A stretch of DNA of 64,000 nucleotides, taken from positions 88,828,602-88,892,601 of the forward strand of contig NC_054702.1 of the NCBI RefSeq assembly GCF_016097555.1, in the 5' to 3' direction. Below, in pieces: positions 60,982 to 64,000 of the stretch; positions within the stretch are counted from its first letter, which is position 1; each line of letters begins with the position of its first letter. The notes under the pieces were generated by a model. The model saw only the letters and a list, made by a program, of their open reading frames with translations. It was not told where the DNA came from and made no database searches. The translations under genes were made by a program, and so were the position numbers. Source of the DNA: Gigantopelta aegis. Taxonomy: Eukaryota; Mollusca; Gastropoda; Neomphalida; Peltospiridae.

Positions 60982-61570
60982 CATTTTCTTAGTGACAAAT
61001 ATTGTTTAATGGAAATCAAGTCTGAATATGGCGATACTAAACATCCGGTAGGTGCGCCGGTGTTATGCGTAGTGACGTAAGATGTGGCGCAAGAGCAATG
61101 CCTTCTCGAGATGTATGAATGAAATTGTCACTAACGTAAAGAAAAGCAGTAAACAATTTTCCTCCTCAGGTAGATAAAGAAAAGTTTTGGGTTAGGCATT
61201 ATAACGACAGACGGTGACATGTCGGGCTTGAAAGTAGATCAAATGGGTGCAAAATCTGGTATATATCATTTTAGTAAATGTAAAAGTCCGTTTTAACACA
61301 AAATTGTTAGGACATATGAGTTTAAATATTAAATGACTGACCTCATAACAGAGAAATGACAATATTAGCACAATGTAAAAGTGCATCAGATGTAGAAAGA
61401 GGAACAGAACTCCACACTAAGACAATAACCCCTCGTGATCCCTCTAGACGACTCACTGAATTATGTCCTGTTCTAAACAGTATTAGTATCTATCACTCGC
61501 ACATCAAGATTCCTGGTATTGAAAGAACAGCCTGGATGGCGGCAAGCAGTTTCTTCTCTTATTTTCAAGA
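60982..61570. other. Intergenic, nothing firm
   Basis: A plus-strand frame from 61356 reaches into the SINE at 61571 and has no recognisable domain. Otherwise AT-rich. Confidence 0.35.
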
Positions 61571-61822
61571 CCAAGTGGTGCTGTGGGTAAACCATCGAAC
61601 TTAACACCACAAGGACGTGTAGCGATCTTTACGGCACTAACGCAAGTCTACGTGTCCCAGTACAGTTCCCACCCAATGAGAGCTTTAATGACGTAATGAG
61701 TTTAAAAGTCACTATACCGACTTCTTTAACTAACGACTATTAACCTGTCCTGGACAGACAACCATGTGCCAAGGATGGCGTGCTTGAACCGTAATTGGAT
61801 GTAAGCACGAAAATCAAGTTAA
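61571..61822 (+). mobile_element. SINE type C, diverged
   Basis: Head remnant GTGGTGCTGTGGGTAAACCA, body CCTGTCCTGGACAGACAACC, tail CTTGAACCGTAATTGGATGT and AAGCACGAAAATCAAG. Confidence 0.75.
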
Positions 61823-62392
61823 AAATAAATAAATACGAAGATCAGTTTGCTATAACACTATGTAATGTCGTTAACAAATCCTTACCATGTCCACGTATGT
61901 GGCTAACACGACCAAGAGCACGAACTTCATTTTCTGTACATCTCATTTACTGTTTATTGCACCGTAGGAGGCAAAACGACCCTTGACACACATTACATAC
62001 ATTGGCAATAAGATACCAAGGGATTAAGACGTAATTAGTCGAGGACAAGAGTTCTGTTCCTGATCAGCAATATAGAATGTCGTAACCTATACCGGAAACC
62101 ATTCGCTGAAAGAAAAAGGTGTATTCTTCAAATGAATGACAAATGACACTTGACATTAACCACCCGCGGAGATTCACTGATTTATATAAAACCTACCACT
62201 TCTACAGATTTAGTATTCTCTTTATGTGAGAGTTCCGGCCATTTATACGCTTTTTAAAATTATTTATTTGCCGATTGTTTTTTTTCGTGTTTTTTAAAAT
62301 TTGGATGACCTGCTGTTAAATTAACGACATTAACTGAAATCAAAATCTTACACATACAAACACGCGCGCGCGCACACACACACCACTCAGAT
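61823..62392. other. Intergenic, nothing recognised
   Basis: Short CGCGCG/CACACA stretch at 62362-62382. No gene seen. Confidence 0.4.
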
Positions 62393-62706
62393 TTTGTTTG
62401 TTTTGTTTAACGACACCACTGGAGCACATTGATTAATTAATCATCGGCTATTGGATGTCAAACATTTGGTAATTCTGACTCGTAGTCATCAGAGGAAACC
62501 CGCAACATTTTTCCTAATGCAACACGGGATCTTTTATATGCACTTCCCCACAGACAGGAAAGCACATGCCACGGCCTTTGTCCAGCTGTGGTGCACTGGT
62601 TGTAACGAGAGAAAAAAAACCAATCAGCTGAATGGATCCACCGAGGTGGTTCGATCCTGCGACGCAAGCAGCTCAAGCGAGCAGTCAAACGACTGAGCTA
62701 AATCCC
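62393..62706 (-). mobile_element. SINE type D, full length
   Basis: Minus orientation: A-type tail (GTTTAACGACACCACTGGAG), shared core, D linker (complement of GGATCCATTCAGCTGATTGG) and D head (complement of GATTTAGCTCAGTCGTTTGA), ending at a C run. Confidence 0.9.
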
Positions 62707-63391
62707 CCCCCCCCACACTTTGAAAGAGAGAGGGGTGGGTGTGGTGGGGTGGGGCTAAATTCCTATCATATATCAGCTGAACATTTTGATACAGCTATAT
62801 TGAGGTGTATGATGAAACGAAAACAAGACTCGAAAAATCAGTTTTTAGTGGTTAACTCGATTTCTGAAATAATATTTATGTTGGTGTACTTTTTAATACT
62901 GTAGGTGCACTGGAGGTTTAATGTTTAAACGTTATAACATCTCCCTTGAAAAGTGTGCATGTGCCCAGGCTACGATTGGGTTGATATCATAATACTAAAA
63001 TGATACTTGCATTATCATTCACCTATAGGGTGTCAAACAAAGGTAAATATACCCCCAATTCAGTATTATTAATAAGAAGCCTCCAAAAACTAATTTTGCG
63101 TGAGTCTTACGAAAAACAACTTGAGGTAACCCATTTCCTTTTTTGCTCAACCCATCATGTACATGAAAATGATATCCTAATTTAACATCCTAACAAAAAT
63201 AGTTAATGCAAAGTTAGATTTACGTGAACGACGCGCAAACGAAACGGTCGTTCTCGCAGTTTTCAGAGGCCTGCTGTGAAGAGTTGACATCCACAAAGAT
63301 GACGCATACCAACAAAACATGGTCAGACCATCAAGACGATGTAAGCCTTTGGAACTGGAGGATACAAAGCAAATGATCTAATGACATTAAC
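62707..63391. other. Intergenic, nothing recognised
   Basis: No credible coding frame, inverted repeat or SINE words seen. Confidence 0.4.
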
Positions 63392-63405
63392 AAACCAACA
63401 ACGAA

Positions 63406-63640
63406 GGAAGGAACTGTTTAATTTAACGACACACTCAACACATTTTATTTACGGTTATATGGCGTCGGACATATGGTTATGGACCACACAGATATTGAGA
63501 GAGGAAGCCCGCTGTCGCCACTTCATGGGCTACTCTTTTCGACTGGCAGCAAGGGATCTATTATATGCACCATCCCACAGACATGATAGCACATACCACG
63601 GCCTTTGATATACCAGTCATGGTGCACTGGCTGGAACGAG
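63406..63640 (-). mobile_element. SINE type B, head truncated, 14-bp target duplication
   Basis: B tail and core on the minus strand, ending CTGGCTGGAACGAG. Direct repeat AAACCAACAACGAA at 63392-63405 and 63641-63654. Confidence 0.92.
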
Positions 63641-63654
63641 AAACCAACAACGAA

Positions 63655-64000
63655 ACCACACACACAAAAACAAAAACCCACAAACAAATCCAACAACCCT
63701 CCAAAAACAACAACAACAACAACAACACAGCACTGAACTATCAAGACTACCAAATAAATTAGTTTTTTTTAAAAACAAACAGCATTCCGGATCGAGATGT
63801 CATGCATACGCACCGTTTACAGCTGATCTCTGGCGGATTTGGTTTCGTTTCAAATGTGTAAGACCCAACAAAATACAAATAAACAACACAAACAACAAAG
63901 AAACGAATAGCCTCTAATAAATAGGTGGGAACCTTACTTTTTGGCTTTACTTTTATACTGTATTATGGATGTAGGGTTAAATGTTAATGGTCGAAATGTC
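63655..64000. other. Intergenic, A/C-rich simple sequence
   Basis: ACAAAAAC and AACAAC simple repeats at 63660-63730 then unassigned sequence to the window end. Confidence 0.5.

Overview
The window looks like nuclear DNA of a mollusc, probably a gastropod but possibly a bivalve. It is AT-rich and intron-rich. It carries many tRNA-headed SINEs of the molluscan mosaic type, many small inverted-repeat DNA transposons and long microsatellites. The species cannot be fixed from this sequence alone. I see no bacterial, viral or LTR-type genes.

Three host genes are well supported. At 719-9118 (+) are the last nine exons of ATG2, the autophagy lipid-transfer protein, all with compatible splice phases (507 residues, then a stop). 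At 29369-17994 (-) is a three-exon homeobox gene (here homeobox A, 959 residues). At 45242-32987 (-) is a four-exon homeobox gene (homeobox B, 492 residues). ATG2 and homeobox A are convergent; A and B are tandem on the minus strand, about 3.6 kb apart. Both homeodomains are split by a phase-0 intron exactly between positions 46 and 47, the classic position for the PRD class. Neither homeodomain matches a named family I recognise, so the pair looks like a local cluster of divergent, possibly lophotrochozoan-specific, homeobox genes. Homeobox A has alanine at position 50, a CtBP-type PIDLS motif and a long Gln/Glu-rich tail. Homeobox B has a conventional WFQNRR helix, an acidic block, a poly-Lys stretch and a poly-Ala stretch.

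Region by region: 1-9118 holds ATG2 exons, with introns carrying SINEs and MITEs; 9119-17993 is the convergent intergenic region with SINEs, a minisatellite and no further gene; 17994-29369 is homeobox A, with a 961-bp TA-flanked element in intron 2 and two TTAA- or unknown-type elements in the 7-kb intron 1; 29370-32986 is intergenic with a 591-bp foldback transposon; 32987-45242 is homeobox B with many SINEs in its introns; 45243-64000 is gene-poor, with microsatellites, SINEs, two LINE 3' fragments and one unexplained 119-codon frame.

The most unusual structures are a fourfold 70-bp tandem duplication of an ATG2 exon end together with its splice donor, a minisatellite that begins inside the last ATG2 codons, and a LINE fragment whose 3' tail matches the tail of the commonest SINE and so suggests its mobilising partner.
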